The notes under the pieces are model-generated. The model was not told the DNA's origin, did no database searches, and saw only the letters and a list, made by a program, of their open reading frames with translations. Of a DNA stretch of 64,000 bases, positions 16,007-23,138 are shown piece by piece; within the stretch, counting starts at the first letter, position 1, and each line of letters begins with the position of its first letter. This stretch comes from Streptomyces sp. NBC_00554. GTDB taxonomy: Bacteria > Actinomycetota > Actinomycetes > Streptomycetales > Streptomycetaceae. The DNA lies in contig NZ_CP107799.1 in assembly GCF_041431135.1 (NCBI RefSeq), positions 3,968,001 to 4,032,000 on the forward strand. The letters run 5' to 3'. A program made the translations under genes and the position numbers.

Positions 16007-16801
16007 CTACGACAAAAGATCGGGCTCACTCCGGCTGATGTCCTGCCACAACGGCTGGTAGTTGATCCAAGCCACCAGATCGCCGCCGAGCTGCTCCCGC
16101 GTCGCGACCGCCTGCTTGTGGTCGATGAGGATCGGCCGGCCCGCGGCCTGCGCGGTGAGCTGTACCTGACTGGACCGTTCCATGGACACGAACCACCAGG
16201 CCGCCGCGTCCACGGAGTCCCCGACCGTGAGCAGCCCGTGGTTGCGCAGCACCAGCGCCTTGCCGGTGCCGAGCGCGGAGGCGATGCGGCGGCCCTCGTC
16301 GGCGTCCACGGCGACGCCGGTGTACGTGTCGTACAGCGCGTGGTCCTCGTAGAAGGCGCAGCTCTCCTGGGTGATCGGGTCGAGCAGGTCGCCGAGTGCG
16401 GACAGGGCGCGCCCGTGCACGGAGTGGCAGTGGGCGACGGCGACGACGTCGGGGCGGGCGGCGTGGACCTGGGCGTGCACGGTGAAGGCCGCCTGGTTCA
16501 CGTGGTAGCGGCCCTCGATCACCTGCCCGCTCTGGTTGGCCATGACGAGGTCGCTGACGGTGACGTGCTTGAACGGCATCCCGAAGGGGTTCACCCAGAA
16601 GCAGTCGCTGTACTCGGGGTCGCGCGCGGTGATGTGACCGGAGACCCCGTCCTCGAACCCGAGCCGTCCGAAGAGCCGCAGCGCTCCGGCCAGCCGTTCC
16701 TTGCGGTGCCGCCGCTCGTCGTCCAACGACTCGTGCATCGGCGGCATGGCGAACCGCAGCCGGTCGGTGGGTAGGGGCAGGGGCGGGGTGGGCCCGTGCA
16801 T
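16007..16801 (-). CDS. Class II aldolase/adducin family protein
   Basis: 264 residues. Zinc-binding histidines are in the HCHSVHGRALS motif (about residue 125) and in VLRNHGLLTVG (about 188). The catalytic-type acidic residue is in the DGVSGHITARDPE region (about 52). These are the family's hallmark positions (fuculose-phosphate aldolase fold). Substrate cannot be told: members include sugar-phosphate aldolases, epimerases and decarboxylases. The SD GGAGG stands 4 bases before ATG 16801. It is divergent from the FMN-binding protein at 17001; no pathway partners are adjacent. Confidence 0.9.
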   Translation of the reverse strand: MHGPTPPLPLPTDRLRFAMPPMHESLDDERRHRKERLAGALRLFGRLGFEDGVSGHITARDPEYSDCFWVNPFGMPFKHVTVSDLVMANQSGQVIEGRYHVNQAAFTVHAQVHAARPDVVAVAHCHSVHGRALSALGDLLDPITQESCAFYEDHALYDTYTGVAVDADEGRRIASALGTGKALVLRNHGLLTVGDSVDAAAWWFVSMERSSQVQLTAQAAGRPILIDHKQAVATREQLGGDLVAWINYQPLWQDISRSEPDLLS

Positions 16802-17000
16802 ATGTCCTCCAGCACTGGCGTGTCCGGTACGGAGCGGAAGTTACCCTCGGTCAGCCCAAGAGAACAGGGCCGTTCCGTGAAGAGAGTGCGCAACCGTTAC
16901 GAGATCCGGGTTCCCTGTGTCGCCGAGTGCACGCGGACGGTCGCCGAGAGCACCCGGATACCGGACAGAAGATGTCGGGTATCCGCGCGAGACTCGTCGT

Positions 17001-17510
17001 ATGACGCATCCGACGACATCGAGTACGAGATCGAATCCGGCATCGAACTGGGCGGCTTTCAGCACCGCGGAACCGGACCTGGCCAAAACGGTCGAGGACC
17101 GGTTCACGGCCTTCACGCACCACACCCTCGCGACCCTCCGCAAGGACGGTTCCCCCCGCACCTCGGGCCTCGAGGTCCGTTTCCTGCACGGCGAGCTGTG
17201 GCTCGGGATGATGCCGGACTCGCTGAAGGCGCTCGACCTGCGCCGCGACCCGCGCTTCGCGCTCCAGGCGAACCAGGGACCGGGGACCACCATGGCGGGC
17301 GGCGACGTCCGGATCAGCGGGCGGGCGTACGAGGTCGATGCCTCGACGGCGAAGGCCGCGTACGTGAAAGAGGTGGAACCGCCGGAGCCGTTCCACCTCT
17401 TCCGCACCGAGCTGACGGAGGTCGTACGGACCTACGTCGAGGACGACACGTATCTGGTCGTCGAGATCTGGAAGCCCGGAGAGCCGGTGCGCACTCTCAG
17501 GCGGACATGA
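17001..17510 (+). CDS. Pyridoxamine 5'-phosphate oxidase-like FMN/F420-binding protein
   Basis: 169 residues of the split-barrel flavin-binding fold. HTLATLRKDGSPRTSGLEVRF (in part, about 38-58) is the N-terminal barrel signature; LWLGMMPDSLKALDLRRDPRFAL (about 60-82) and GDVRISGRAYEV follow. Members reduce or oxidise small molecules with FMN or F420, or bind heme. The cofactor cannot be resolved by eye. The start MTHPTT at 17001 is chosen; an in-frame start at 16917 would add an unlikely basic extension. It ends 12 bp before the convergent guaA stop. Confidence 0.85.
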   Translation: MTHPTTSSTRSNPASNWAAFSTAEPDLAKTVEDRFTAFTHHTLATLRKDGSPRTSGLEVRFLHGELWLGMMPDSLKALDLRRDPRFALQANQGPGTTMAGGDVRISGRAYEVDASTAKAAYVKEVEPPEPFHLFRTELTEVVRTYVEDDTYLVVEIWKPGEPVRTLRRT

Positions 17511-17522
17511 GCCGCGGGACGG

Positions 17523-19100
17523 CTACTCCCACTCGATGGTGCCCGGCGGCTTGGAGGTCACGTCGAGCACTACGCGGTTGACGTCCGCGACCTCGTTCGT
17601 GATGCGGGTCGAGATCTTGGCGAGTACGTCGTACGGGAGACGCGACCAGTCGGCGGTCATGGCGTCCTCGCTCGACACCGGGCGGAGCACGATCGGGTGG
17701 CCGTACGTCCGGCCGTCGCCCTGGACGCCCACGCTGCGGACGTCGGCCAGCAGGACCACCGGGCACTGCCAGATGTCGCGGTCGAGACCGGCGGCGGTGA
17801 GCTCCTCGCGGGCGATGGCGTCGGCCTCGCGGAGCAGGTCGAGCCGCTCCTTGGTCACCTCACCCACGATGCGGATGCCGAGGCCGGGACCGGGGAACGG
17901 CTGCCGCTGGACGATTTCGTCGGGCAGGCCGAGCTCCTGCCCGACCATCCGGACCTCGTCCTTGAACAGCTTGCGCAGCGGCTCGACGAGCTCGAACTCG
18001 AGGTCCTCGGGAAGGCCGCCGACGTTGTGGTGGGACTTGATGTTGGCCGTGCCCGTACCGCCACCGGACTCGACCACGTCGGGGTAGAGCGTGCCCTGCA
18101 CCAGGAAGGCGACCTCAGGACCCTCGTCCGCGATGATGTCGGCCTGCGCCTGCTCGAAGACCCGGATGAACTCACGGCCGATGATCTTCCGCTTCTCCTC
18201 GGGGTCGGAGACCCCGGCGAGCGCGGTGAGGAACCGCTCCTCCGCGTCGACGACGACGAGCTTGACGCCGGTCGCGGCCACGAAGTCCTTCTCGACCTGC
18301 TCGGTCTCGCCCTTGCGCATCAGACCATGGTCGACGTAGACGCAGGTCAGCTGGTCACCGATGGCGCGTGCGACGAGAGCGGCGGCGACGGCGGAGTCCA
18401 CGCCGCCCGACAGCCCGCAGATGGCGCGCTTGCTGCCGACCTGCTCGCGGATGAGCGCGACCTGCTCGTCGATGACGTTGCCGGTCGTCCAGTCGGGCTT
18501 GAGGCCCGCACCCCGGTACAGGAAGTGCTCCAGCACCTGCTGACCGTGCGTGGAGTGCATGACCTCGGGGTGGTACTGGACCCCGTACAGCTTCTTCTCG
18601 TCGTTCTCGAAGGCCGCGACCGGGACGACGTCCGTGGACCCCGTGACGGTGAAGCCCTCGGGGGCGGCGGAGCACGCGTCGCCGTGCGACATCCACACCG
18701 ACTGCTCGTCGGGGGTGCCCTCGAAGAGGGTGGAGCCGGGCTTCGAGACGTGCAGCGCGGTACGGCCGTACTCGCGGGCGCCGGTGTTGTCGACCGTGCC
18801 GCCCAGCGTCGTCGCCATCAGCTGGAAGCCGTAGCACATGCCGAAGACGGGGACGCCGGCCTCGAACAGCGCGCGGTCGAGGCGGGGGGCGCCTTCCGCG
18901 TACACCGACGACGGGCCGCCGGAAAGGATGATCGCCGCGGGGTTCTTGGCGAGCATCTCCTCGACCGGCATGGTGCTCGGCACGATCTCGCTGTAGACCC
19001 GGGCCTCGCGGACGCGGCGGGCGATGAGCTGGGCGTACTGCGCACCGAAGTCGACGACCAGGACGGTGTCGGGGGCGGCGGCGGGGGTCGCTGATGACAC
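17523..19100 (-). CDS. guaA: GMP synthase (glutamine-hydrolysing)
   Basis: 525 residues, the normal GuaA length. It converts XMP, ATP and glutamine to GMP. The N-terminal class I glutamine amidotransferase has nucleophile Cys89 in FGMCYGFQLM and the later HGD/HPE residues. The ATP-pyrophosphatase domain has the PP-loop GLSGGVDSAVAAAL, and the C-terminal dimerisation domain ends KPPGTIEWE. The start is GTG at 19100 (VSSATPAAAPDT). With guaB and guaB3 at 58-61 kb it completes the IMP to GMP branch. In-frame sequence upstream of 19100 is T/C-rich non-coding DNA. Confidence 0.98.
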   Translation of the reverse strand: MSSATPAAAPDTVLVVDFGAQYAQLIARRVREARVYSEIVPSTMPVEEMLAKNPAAIILSGGPSSVYAEGAPRLDRALFEAGVPVFGMCYGFQLMATTLGGTVDNTGAREYGRTALHVSKPGSTLFEGTPDEQSVWMSHGDACSAAPEGFTVTGSTDVVPVAAFENDEKKLYGVQYHPEVMHSTHGQQVLEHFLYRGAGLKPDWTTGNVIDEQVALIREQVGSKRAICGLSGGVDSAVAAALVARAIGDQLTCVYVDHGLMRKGETEQVEKDFVAATGVKLVVVDAEERFLTALAGVSDPEEKRKIIGREFIRVFEQAQADIIADEGPEVAFLVQGTLYPDVVESGGGTGTANIKSHHNVGGLPEDLEFELVEPLRKLFKDEVRMVGQELGLPDEIVQRQPFPGPGLGIRIVGEVTKERLDLLREADAIAREELTAAGLDRDIWQCPVVLLADVRSVGVQGDGRTYGHPIVLRPVSSEDAMTADWSRLPYDVLAKISTRITNEVADVNRVVLDVTSKPPGTIEWE

Positions 19101-19245
19101 GGGTTGCCTTCCGGCGGTGAGCAGTGGGTGTGTGGGGCTGAGTCTACCGGGGGTGCGGGTGGGGGGTGGCTGGGGCGGCTTTTTCGCCGCCTCCGCCCCT
19201 GCGTCTACGTCTGCCTGCCCGGCCCGTCTCACTATCCGAACCGTC

Positions 19246-19274
19246 TTGGCCAGGACCCCCCGCCCGGGCATACT
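19246..19274 (+). promoter_or_regulatory. Promoter of the chorismate mutase leader
   Basis: TTGGCC (19246-19251), a 17-bp spacer and CATACT (19269-19274). The start would fall at or next to the leader-peptide ATG at 19281, giving a leaderless leader peptide. Inferred. Confidence 0.5.
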
Positions 19275-19280
19275 GCTCCC

Positions 19281-19355
19281 ATGCTCACGCACCCGACGAA
19301 CTTCGTCTTTACCTATGGCAACCGGCCCACCGGCTGCCATGGTCGTGCTGCTTGA
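19281..19355 (+). CDS. Leader peptide with Phe/Tyr codons (attenuator)
   Basis: A 24-residue open frame, MLTHPTNFVFTYGNRPTGCH then GRAA. It places Phe, Phe and Tyr at codons 8, 10 and 12, and ends 26 bp before a strong hairpin. It precedes chorismate mutase, the branch point to Phe and Tyr. Ribosome stalling at these codons when charged tRNA-Phe or tRNA-Tyr is scarce would be the classic attenuation logic. Its translation is inferred, not shown. Confidence 0.65.
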   Translation: MLTHPTNFVFTYGNRPTGCHGRAA

Positions 19356-19379
19356 GCAACTGACAAGCGACTTCCCAGG

Positions 19380-19406
19380 CGCCCCGGGCCGACAAGGCCC
19401 GGGGCG
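19380..19406 (+). terminator. Attenuator hairpin upstream of chorismate mutase
   Basis: A perfect inverted repeat GCCCCGGGCC (19381-19390) / GGCCCGGGGC (19396-19405), extendable by one C-G pair, with loop GACAA. It follows the Phe/Tyr leader peptide and lies about 70 bp before the chorismate mutase start. It lacks a clear T-run, as is usual in this genus. Confidence 0.65.
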
Positions 19407-19474
19407 TCTGCCGTTTCCGGACCTCGCCGCTCCGGGGCACCCCGTCACCACGAGACATCAAGAGGAGCCCCACC

Positions 19475-19774
19475 ATGGCCGACGTACTCGACCTCGAAAA
19501 GACCGAGAAGACCGGCGCGCGCACCGACGAGGCCGCCGACACGATCACCGGTGCCCGTGAGCGCATCGACGCCCTGGACGACCGGATCATCGGTCTCGTC
19601 CAGGAACGGATGGCCGTCTCGGCGGTGATCCAGGAGGCCCGGATCTCCTCCGGCGGCCGCCGCGTGAACCTCTCCCGCGAGATGGAGATCCTCGGCCACT
19701 ACAGGGACGCGCTGGGCAAGCCGGGCACGTCGCTCGCGATGACGCTCCTTGAGCTGTGCCGGGGCCGCATCTGA
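19475..19774 (+). CDS. Chorismate mutase, AroQ class
   Basis: 99 residues. It isomerises chorismate to prephenate, the first step towards Phe and Tyr. An acidic/Thr-rich tail (about 1-24) precedes the three-helix AroQ fold. Helix 1 reads ARERIDALDDRIIGLVQERM with its active-site Arg residues; the loop ISSGGRRVNLSREMEIL carries the second Arg pair; the last helix ends LELCRGRI. The SD AGAGGAG (19461-19467) is 7 bases before ATG 19475. Expression is probably attenuated by the leader peptide and hairpin upstream. It is divergent from guaA. Confidence 0.93.
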   Translation: MADVLDLEKTEKTGARTDEAADTITGARERIDALDDRIIGLVQERMAVSAVIQEARISSGGRRVNLSREMEILGHYRDALGKPGTSLAMTLLELCRGRI

Positions 19775-19776
19775 GT

Positions 19777-20290
19777 CCCGTACGGAATCCCGTACGGCGC
19801 CGTACGCACGTACGCATGCCGTCTCACCCGTACGGCGCGTGACCGGGCCGCCGCGGGCTTCGTTGGTCCCGATGTCCGTGTCAGCCAGGGGCGGGCCCGA
19901 AAGAACCACGCGTGGCTTCGCTGGAGCGATGAGACGTACGGATCGTGCCGTGTGTCGTGGGACCTCGCTCCAGGGTTGTGACCGGACGGCAGGGGACAGC
20001 AGCCCGGTCACCCAAGAGAACGGTCGGCTCCGGGGACGCCCGGGGCCGCCCGACGGAATCTGCACAGAACCGGTCGTAACGGTTGCGCACCCTGTCACCC
20101 ATCCCGCACGATGCGACAACAGCCCAAGTCCCCCCATGGGCAACCAAATTCATCCCGCACCGCCATTGGTCGACACCACCCGCACGCCCCCAGTGCGCCG
20201 GGGCGCCGACCGGCGGCCCCCAGAACCAGCGGCGCACCCCCCGGCGCCGCTCCCCCGGCACCGGCGCTGCCCTGACGTCGGTGCTGACGC
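19777..20290. other. Gene-free stretch with CGTACG palindromes
   Basis: Right after chorismate mutase, 19777-19838 holds six CGTACG units, including the perfect 16-bp palindrome CGTACGGCGCCGTACG (19791-19806), likely terminator-like. The rest, to 20290, shows open frames on both strands, but none has an SD, conserved motifs or convincing amino-acid composition. I call no gene here. Confidence 0.5.
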
Positions 20291-20328
20291 CGAAGGGCCC
20301 TGCGGATTCCGTCCCGCGGGGCCCTTCG
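20291..20328 (-). terminator. Terminator of the minus-strand WhiJ-like unit
   Basis: A 15-bp stem with one G-T pair (20291-20305 with 20314-20328, beginning CGAAGGGCCC) and an 8-nt loop lies 42 bp beyond the stop of the 116-residue gene at 20370. Confidence 0.7.
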
Positions 20329-20369
20329 CCATGAGTGTCGAGGCGATGGCAATCCGGCATCCGGCACTG

Positions 20370-20720
20370 CTATACGGCGGCAGGGGGCCGCAGCTCGGGG
20401 AATCTCTCCTCCCATGTCCCCCGCACACCGCGCCCGACCATCTGGCGCAGGATCGGCCAGTGACGGACAAGCAGTTCCCCGTCCAAGTACTTGGAGAAGT
20501 CGTCTCGCAAACCGTTGTTGAGGACGATCCGGTACAACCCCAGCAGCAGCTTCAGGTCACCCACGTCGAAGACCAGGAGCCCGGACCACGCCAGATGGAG
20601 CGGCAACTCGACTTGACCCACCTTCGGCCCGTCCAGCTCATCGAGCGTCGCCGGCAAGCGCTCGGCGCCATAGCCCCACCGAGTTGGAGTCCGGCTGCTT
20701 TCGTCTCCGCACTCGACCAC
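20370..20720 (-). CDS. Conserved hypothetical protein of the ATPase/XRE locus
   Basis: 116 residues: RTPTRWGYGAERLPATLDEL, then VELPLHLAWSGLLVFDVGD, a Leu-rich helical segment and LDGELLVRHWPILRQMVGRG near the end. I know this pattern as a Streptomyces protein found beside anti-sigma-type ATPases, but no function is assigned. It begins at GTG 20720 without a strong SD, 48 bp after the ATPase gene stop, so it is probably cotranscribed with it. It is followed by a strong terminator. Confidence 0.75.
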   Translation of the reverse strand: MVECGDESSRTPTRWGYGAERLPATLDELDGPKVGQVELPLHLAWSGLLVFDVGDLKLLLGLYRIVLNNGLRDDFSKYLDGELLVRHWPILRQMVGRGVRGTWEERFPELRPPAAV

Positions 20721-20768
20721 GCCAAGCAGTCTGCCGTCTCCGCGGTGCCGCCCGCATGCGTACGGCGA

Positions 20769-21251
20769 TCACGCGACTACCCCGGCCCGGTCGGCAGCCT
20801 GCGGACCCAGTTCGCACCACAGCAGCTTCCCGCCCTGTCCGAACAGGTCGTCGCCGAGCGGGTAGCCGCCCCACGCGTCCGCGTAATGGCATACGAGGAA
20901 CAGCCCGCGTCCGCCATCCGCCTGGGCGGGGACGGGGTGGAGCGGGCCGGAGCGCTTGTCGAAGGGAGGCGGGATGTGCGGGTTGGCGTCCCAGACGCTC
21001 ACGCGGAGGCGGGTGCCGCCGAGGGCGCGGAGGCGGAGGGTCGCGGGGCCGGTGGAGTACCGGTAGGCGTTGGTGACGAGTTCGGATGCCAACAGTTCGG
21101 CGGTGTCGGCGAGTTGCGGCATGCCGTGTCCGGTCAGGACTGCCCGGAGGGTGGTTCGGGCGATCCGCGGGGCGAGCGGATCATTCGGCAACTGGAGCGC
21201 GTATGCCCAAGATGCGGACGCTTCGGACTTCGGCGGGGATACGGTGACCAT
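20769..21251 (-). CDS. Anti-sigma-type ATP-binding protein (HATPase_c_2, RsbW/SpoIIAB-like)
   Basis: 160 residues. The GHKL fold has the N-box ELLASELVTNAYRYSTGP (about 53-70), the G1-like VSVWDANPHIPPP (about 84-96) and the G2-like ADGGRGLFLVCHYADAWG (about 112-129). Such short kinases can phosphorylate anti-anti-sigma proteins or act as partners of XRE/DUF397 regulators in Streptomyces WhiJ-type loci. Here the divergent neighbours are exactly an XRE/DUF5753 regulator and DUF397. A good SD, AGGAGG, stands 5 bases before the ATG at 21251. Confidence 0.87.
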   Translation of the reverse strand: MVTVSPPKSEASASWAYALQLPNDPLAPRIARTTLRAVLTGHGMPQLADTAELLASELVTNAYRYSTGPATLRLRALGGTRLRVSVWDANPHIPPPFDKRSGPLHPVPAQADGGRGLFLVCHYADAWGGYPLGDDLFGQGGKLLWCELGPQAADRAGVVA

Positions 21252-21366
21252 GAACGCCTCCTGCGGTGGGGGGACTTGGGTTCGCTCGACGGCGCCCGGC
21301 CGGGCGGTGGCATATCGCGTGCGGTTACGGCAGCGCGGGGCGCTTCCGGCTTACCGGTGGGGCCAG

Positions 21367-21394
21367 TTGAGCGACGTGGAACTCACCGTAGACT
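21367..21394 (+). promoter_or_regulatory. Promoter of the XRE regulator
   Basis: TTGAGC (21367-21372), a 16-bp spacer and TAGACT (21389-21394). The predicted start (about 21401) falls inside the inverted repeat 21400-21437, which suggests operator-type repression. Confidence 0.5.
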
Positions 21395-21399
21395 GCAAC

Positions 21400-21437
21400 C
21401 CCTGAAGGTTTTGCTTGGAGCTGCAAAACCTTCAGGG
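21400..21437. promoter_or_regulatory. Perfect 15-bp inverted repeat, candidate operator
   Basis: CCCTGAAGGTTTTGC (21400-21414) and GCAAAACCTTCAGGG (21423-21437) with an 8-bp spacer, in the region between the divergent ATPase and XRE genes. It is notably A+T-rich for this DNA and positioned over the predicted +1 of the XRE gene. It is the probable binding site of the XRE protein; an mRNA hairpin is the alternative. Confidence 0.65.
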
Positions 21438-21490
21438 ATTTACCTCGTGTGGGTGACCGCCCCACCAGGTGTACGGAACGGAGCGAGGAC

Positions 21491-22342
21491 ATGGCACCGA
21501 GGAGCGCACCGACTGCGCGCCGCCTCCGCGTCGGGACCGAGCTGCGCCGACTGCGCGAACGCGCGGGCATGGCCGCCGTGGAGGCCGCGCGGGCCCTGGG
21601 CACGACGCAGGCCCAGATCAGCAACATTGAGGCCAACCGATTCGGCGTGAGCGCCGACCGCGTCCACACCCTCGCTCACATCTACGGCTGCACCGACCAG
21701 CCCCTGGTCGACGCCCTCGCCGACATGGCAGCCGACCGCACGCGTGGTTGGTGGGAGGAGTACCGGGGCACTATGCCCGCTCCGCTCCTCGATCTGGCCG
21801 AGATGGAGCACCACTCGACCGCGCTGCGCGTCGCCCAGGTCATCAACATCCCAGGCTTGCTCCAGACCCCCGACCACGCCCGCGCGCTGTTCCGGGAAGC
21901 TGTCCCCGCCCTACGCCCTCACGAGATCGAGCACCACGTCTCGCACCGCATCAAGCGCCAGGCCGTCCTCTTCCGCGACCAACCGGTGCCGTACACCGCG
22001 ATCATCCACGAGGCCGCCCTGCGCATGCAGTTCGGAGGCCCGCAGGTGACCCACGCCCAGTTGGACCACGTAATCAAGGTGAGCGAACAGCCGCACATCA
22101 CCCTTCGGGTCATCCCCTTCGACGGCACCTCGTTCCCGACTGCCGGTCACGGTCTTGACTACGCGCACGGCCCGGTGACAGCCCTCGACACCGCGCAGCT
22201 GGACACCAGCCACGGCAGTGAACTCATCGACGCAGTCGGGAAATTGGAGACGTACCGGTTGGTCCTGAACCGTATGGAGCAAGCCGCCCTCAAACCCACA
22301 GCATCCCGAGACCTCATCCGCCGCATCGCCAAGGACACCTGA
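21491..22342 (+). CDS. XRE-family regulator with DUF5753 domain (WhiJ-like)
   Basis: 283 residues. The N-terminal helix-turn-helix (about 10-70) has GTELRRLRERAGMAAVEAAR, then TQAQISNIEANRFGVSADRV. The C-terminal DUF5753 region (about 95-280) begins WWEEYRGTMPAPLLDLAEME and includes VAQVINIPGLLQTPDHARAL and ITLRVIPFDGTSFPTAGHG. WhiJ-type regulators of this build control development or antibiotic genes together with a DUF397 partner (family knowledge). The start at 21491 is chosen over 21449. The gene is followed after 13 bp by the DUF397 gene, and is probably autoregulated at the inverted repeat 21400-21437. Confidence 0.9.
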   Translation: MAPRSAPTARRLRVGTELRRLRERAGMAAVEAARALGTTQAQISNIEANRFGVSADRVHTLAHIYGCTDQPLVDALADMAADRTRGWWEEYRGTMPAPLLDLAEMEHHSTALRVAQVINIPGLLQTPDHARALFREAVPALRPHEIEHHVSHRIKRQAVLFRDQPVPYTAIIHEAALRMQFGGPQVTHAQLDHVIKVSEQPHITLRVIPFDGTSFPTAGHGLDYAHGPVTALDTAQLDTSHGSELIDAVGKLETYRLVLNRMEQAALKPTASRDLIRRIAKDT

Positions 22343-22355
22343 GGAGAGCCACCCC

Positions 22356-22550
22356 GTGACCGAACTCAACTGGCAGAAGTCCACCTACAGCGAGGCGGCC
22401 TCCTCCTGCGTCTACCTCGCCACCACCCCCGCCGGAACGATCCTCCTCCACGAAAGCGACGAACCCGAGGCCGTCCTCACCACCGGCCCACGCCAACTCG
22501 AGGCGCTGATAACGACCTTGCGGAACACGCTCCGCAACTCACCATCCTGA
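22356..22550 (+). CDS. DUF397 protein, partner of the XRE regulator
   Basis: 64 residues with the DUF397 pattern: NWQKSTYSEAASSCVYLATT, an ESDEPEAVLTTGPRQLEALI C-terminal strand-helix. GTG start at 22356 with GAGGAGAG 8 bases upstream. It forms an operon with the XRE gene 13 bp upstream. DUF397 proteins are thought to modulate the adjacent XRE/DUF5753 regulator (family knowledge); mechanism unresolved. Confidence 0.88.
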   Translation: MTELNWQKSTYSEAASSCVYLATTPAGTILLHESDEPEAVLTTGPRQLEALITTLRNTLRNSPS

Positions 22551-22568
22551 GGCGCCCAACGACTTGAG

Positions 22569-23045
22569 TCAGCCACCGGACGGCGACGGCGCGGCCCCCA
22601 CCGTCTCAACAGGGTCGCCGGGAGACCACTCGGCCGAACTCCACTCCGGCGTGGGCGACGGCCGGGGCGGGGCCGGCGGAGGGGTCGGGCCGGTGTTGGG
22701 GTTCTGCGGAATGCTGCCCGAGTCGCTCGCTCCGCCGCCCGCCTCGTCGGCTCCCCCTGTTCGGGACGACGTGACCGACGCGGTCCTCGTCTGCTGAGGG
22801 GCCGGAGTCTTCGACGGCTTGGCGGCGCCGGTAGTTGGGGACGCCGAGATCGAAGGCGTTCCCTTCGCCGGGCTGGCCGATGCGGAGGCGGACGCGGATG
22901 TCTCCGGCGACGGGGTCGTACTTCCCGGACGTTCGGAGCTCGTGTTCCCCTCGGCCGAGCATCCGGCTGCGCCCAGGGCGATGAGGACCAGCGCCGAGTT
23001 CAGCCAAGTCAGTCTCGGGCCACGGGCTCCCGCGGATCTTCGCAT
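22569..23045 (-). CDS. Pro/Ser/Thr-rich lipoprotein, function unknown
   Basis: 158 residues. The signal peptide ends in the lipobox LGAAGC (Cys at about residue 29), so it is predicted to be lipid-anchored outside the membrane. The mature chain is almost wholly low-complexity: Ser/Ala/Thr/Pro, an EWSSAEWSPGDP stretch near the end, and PTPPPAPPRPSPTP. No folded domain is visible. ATG at 23045 is chosen over 23123 because the lipobox then sits at the normal distance and GAAGAAGG precedes it. It lies 93 bp downstream of the 397-residue membrane protein on the same strand, so they may be coexpressed. Confidence 0.75.
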   Translation of the reverse strand: MRRSAGARGPRLTWLNSALVLIALGAAGCSAEGNTSSERPGSTTPSPETSASASASASPAKGTPSISASPTTGAAKPSKTPAPQQTRTASVTSSRTGGADEAGGGASDSGSIPQNPNTGPTPPPAPPRPSPTPEWSSAEWSPGDPVETVGAAPSPSGG

Positions 23046-23138
23046 TGCGCCTTCTTCTTCGCGTGCCGGATGTAGCCAGGTCTGACGGTTGCGCCGGGGG
23101 CCGAATCGCCCCGCGGTTCCCATGTCGCAGTCGGCCGG

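Noticed and set aside
19881..20360. 159-codon minus-strand frame after chorismate mutase
   Set aside because: It runs through a terminator-like stem (20291-20328) and has no SD or recognisable domain, so it was not called.
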